Shown: positions 12,946 to 14,868 of the stretch, piece by piece
Layout of the letters: the number at the start of each line of letters is the position of its first letter
How positions within the stretch are numbered: position 1 is the stretch's first letter
Assembly: GCA_027577415.1 (NCBI GenBank)
Contig: JANBQS010000598.1
Location: 1-14,868 of the forward strand
Source: Coemansia sp. RSA 922
Taxonomy: Eukaryota > Kickxellomycota > Kickxellomycetes > Kickxellales > Kickxellaceae
Length of the DNA stretch: 14,868 nucleotides
Direction: 5' to 3'
The notes under the pieces: generated by a model
Told to the model about the DNA's origin: nothing
Seen by the model: only the letters and a program-made list of their open reading frames with translations
The model's database searches: none
Translations under genes and position numbers: made by a program

Positions 12946-14868
12946 ATGCAGATGCTTACAAAGGTATAGATTGGCGCAGCGCGCAACGAAGGTGCACGTA
13001 AGATAGAATGCACTACAACTAATAAAACATTTCGTGCTCCATCTGTAGTTTGAATCGAAGAGCAGTCGCGTCAAGGGCACTGCCTTCCATCCTAAGCGGC
13101 CGTGGGTCCTGGCGTCGCTGCACAATGGCAGCATCCAGCTCTGGGACTATCGCATGGGAACCTTGCTTGACCGCTTTGAGGAGCACGAGGGACCCGTTCG
13201 CGGCATCTCCTTCCACCCCACACAAGAGCTATTTGTGTCTGGTGGAGACGACTACAAGGTTAAGGTGTGGAATTACCGTACTCGCCGGTGCATCTTTACG
13301 CTGCAAGGACATCTGGACTATGTGCGTACGGTCTACTTCCACCCCGAGCAGCCATGGATTATCAGTGCGTCCGACGATCAGACCATTCGCATTTGGAACT
13401 GGCAGTCGCGTCAGTGCATTGCCGTCCTGACGGGACACAACCACTATGTGATGTGCGCGCAGTTCCACCCGACTGACGATCTGGTTGTCTCTGCGTGTTT
13501 GGACCAGACGGTGCGGGTTTGGGACATTTCCGGCCTACGTCGCAAGAGCGCTGCTGGGGCGCAGCCAATGATGAACGACCCGCTGTCTGCGCAGCGCATG
13601 GGCGCACAGGGCGACTTTTTCAACGTCACAGATGTCGTGGTCAAGTTTGTTCTTGAGGGGCACACGCGTGGAGTCAACTGGGCCACGTTCCACCCCACCA
13701 TGCCGCTGGTTCTATCGTGTGGCGATGACCGGCAGGTCAAGATTTGGCGCATGAACGAGTCTCGTGCGTGGGAGGTGGACACTTGCCGCGGGCACTACAA
13801 CAATGTCAACTCGGCGCTCTTCCACCCTAAGCGCGACTTTATCTTGTCCGACTCTGAGGACAAGACCATTCGCGTGTGGGACACGTCGCGTCGCACGCTG
13901 TTGCAGACGTTCCGTCGTGAGCAGGACCGCTTCTGGTGCTTGACTGCTCATCCCGAGCTTAACCTATTTGCAGCCGGTCACGACAATGGGTTGGTTGTGT
14001 TTAAGATGGAGCGCGAGCGCCCAGCGGCTGCTATCCACCAAAACACGCTGCTCTATGTCAAGGACTCGCAGATCCGTCTGCACGACTTTTCGAGCGCCAA
14101 CGATGCTCCGATGATTACAATCCGCACGGCGCCAGCGGGCCAGTATCTGCCTCCGCCTCGCTCGATCAGCTTCAACCCTGCCGAGAAGGCCGTGCTAGTT
14201 ACCAGTGACGCCGAGGGAGGCAGCTATGATCTGTATAGCTTGCCTCGGCAGTTCAATGGCCAGGCGGCTGATGGTGGACAGGCTCGGCGCGGCGGCGGGT
14301 CGTGTGCGATCTGGACTGGACGCAACCGATTCGCCGTGCTTGACAAGGCTCAGCAGCAGATTCTGATCAAGGACCTCTCCAACCAGACGACAAAGACTAT
14401 TAAGACGCCAGTGGTGGCGGAGTCTATCTTTGCAGGACCCGGGTCGCAGATCTTGTTGGCTACGGCGACATCAGTTGTGTTGTTTGACATACAGACACGG
14501 CAGACGTTGGGCGAGATCAGCGCGTCGCCAGTCAAGTACGTGGTGTGGAGCTCAGACATGTCGACTGTTGCTCTTCTATGCAAGCACACGGTGACGCTAG
14601 CGAGTAAGCAGCTAGAGCAGCTCTGCCAGATCCACGAAACGATTCGCATCAAGAGCGCGGTGTGGGACGACTCTGGCGTACTTCTTTACTCCACGCTGAA
14701 CCACGTCAAATTCGCGCTTCCGCAAGGCGACTCTGGAATCATCCGCACGATTGACAACCCAGTATATCTTGTGCGCGTACAGGGTGGAGACCTCCACTGC
14801 CTGGACCGCGAGGGAGGCGTGCAAGTGCTCAAGATCGACCCAACCGAGTACCGGTTCAAGCTCGCGCT
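12946..14868 (+). CDS. COP1: Coatomer subunit alpha (alpha-COP), 5' part, one intron, cut by the window edge
   Basis: Alpha-COP of the COPI vesicle coat, which returns K(X)KXX cargo from Golgi to ER. The coding region joins a six-codon exon (12946-12963, MQMLTK) to 13049 onward, and 612 residues are visible of about 1200 expected. The first propeller shows regular WD repeats with very high family identity: [88 protein letters not shown] and [10 protein letters not shown]. The second propeller follows ([46 protein letters not shown]). The family N-terminus is MLTKFE, exactly what the splice creates, with two extra residues from an upstream ATG that has A at -3. The C-terminal solenoid and epsilon-COP-binding part lie beyond the window. 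Confidence 0.97.
12964..13048 (+). other. Alpha-COP intron 1
   Basis: An 85-bp phase-0 intron with donor GTATAG, branch-like AACTAAT at 13017-13023 and acceptor CTGTAG. Splicing restores the universal alpha-COP N-terminus MLTKFES. No RNA gene was recognised inside it. Confidence 0.92.

Noticed and set aside
12995..13015. Small GTGCA/TGCAC hairpin in the alpha-COP intron
   Set aside because: Only five base pairs with a long loop; expected by chance.
13229..13951. Minus-strand frames opposite alpha-COP (for example 13444-13782, 13712-13951)
   Set aside because: Shadows of the highly conserved WD-repeat coding strand.
1..14868. A hidden multi-gene defence, biosynthetic or mobile system
   Set aside because: All sizeable genes but one belong to known housekeeping families, codon use is uniform, and no transposase, terminal repeats, CRISPR-like arrays or tRNA-like structures were found.

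Overview
This is nuclear DNA from a fungus. Every large gene is a conserved eukaryotic, mostly fungal-type housekeeping gene: anaphase-promoting complex scaffold, a TORC2-type ankyrin protein, cytochrome b assembly factor, ribosome-quality-control CUE protein, two-domain monothiol glutaredoxin, proteasome lid subunit, Ohr peroxidase and alpha-COP. The introns seen are short (85 and 101 bp, GT...TAG, with CTAAC/ACTAAT-like branch sites). Start codons tend to follow pyrimidine-rich leaders, and coding DNA is moderately GC-rich with AT-rich spacers. Few, short introns and very tight spacing would suit an early-diverging lineage such as Kickxellomycotina, but that placement is an inference from style, not a proof.

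Layout, left to right. At 1-47 there is probably the start of a minus-strand gene running off the left edge. APC1 (356-5596, +) is followed by an AVO2-like ankyrin gene (5759-6514, +). It converges with CBP6 (6554-6916, -), which diverges from CUE3/ASCC2 (7146-9293, +). CUE3 converges with a GRX3/4 glutaredoxin (9350-10102, -), which diverges from RPN12 (10365-11269, +, one intron). RPN12 is followed by a mitochondrially targeted Ohr peroxidase (11468-11995, +). Ohr converges with an unrecognised coiled-coil gene (12042-12611, -), which diverges from alpha-COP (12946 to beyond the right edge, +, one intron after a six-codon first exon).

The genes mostly alternate in strand. Three convergent pairs have only 39, 56 and 46 bp between stop codons, so their 3' UTRs almost certainly overlap. 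Divergent pairs share promoters of 229, 262 and 334 bp. These promoters hold a few clear sequence signals: a GATCACGTGATC palindrome and a Yap1/AP-1-type TTAGTCA between GRX and RPN12, three copies of an 8-mer between CBP6 and CUE3, and a back-to-back CCAAT pair between the coiled-coil gene and alpha-COP.

The genes are not an operon or a biosynthetic cluster. Several share loose themes: ubiquitin/proteasome biology (APC1, CUE3, RPN12) and redox or mitochondrial function (GRX, Ohr, CBP6). I see no mobile element, CRISPR array, rRNA or tRNA, and no evidence of a new multi-gene system. The most interesting points are a cluster of RRxS sites in the APC1 regulatory loop, the bacterial-type Ohr with an added mitochondrial presequence, the orphan coiled-coil protein, and the promoter motifs.
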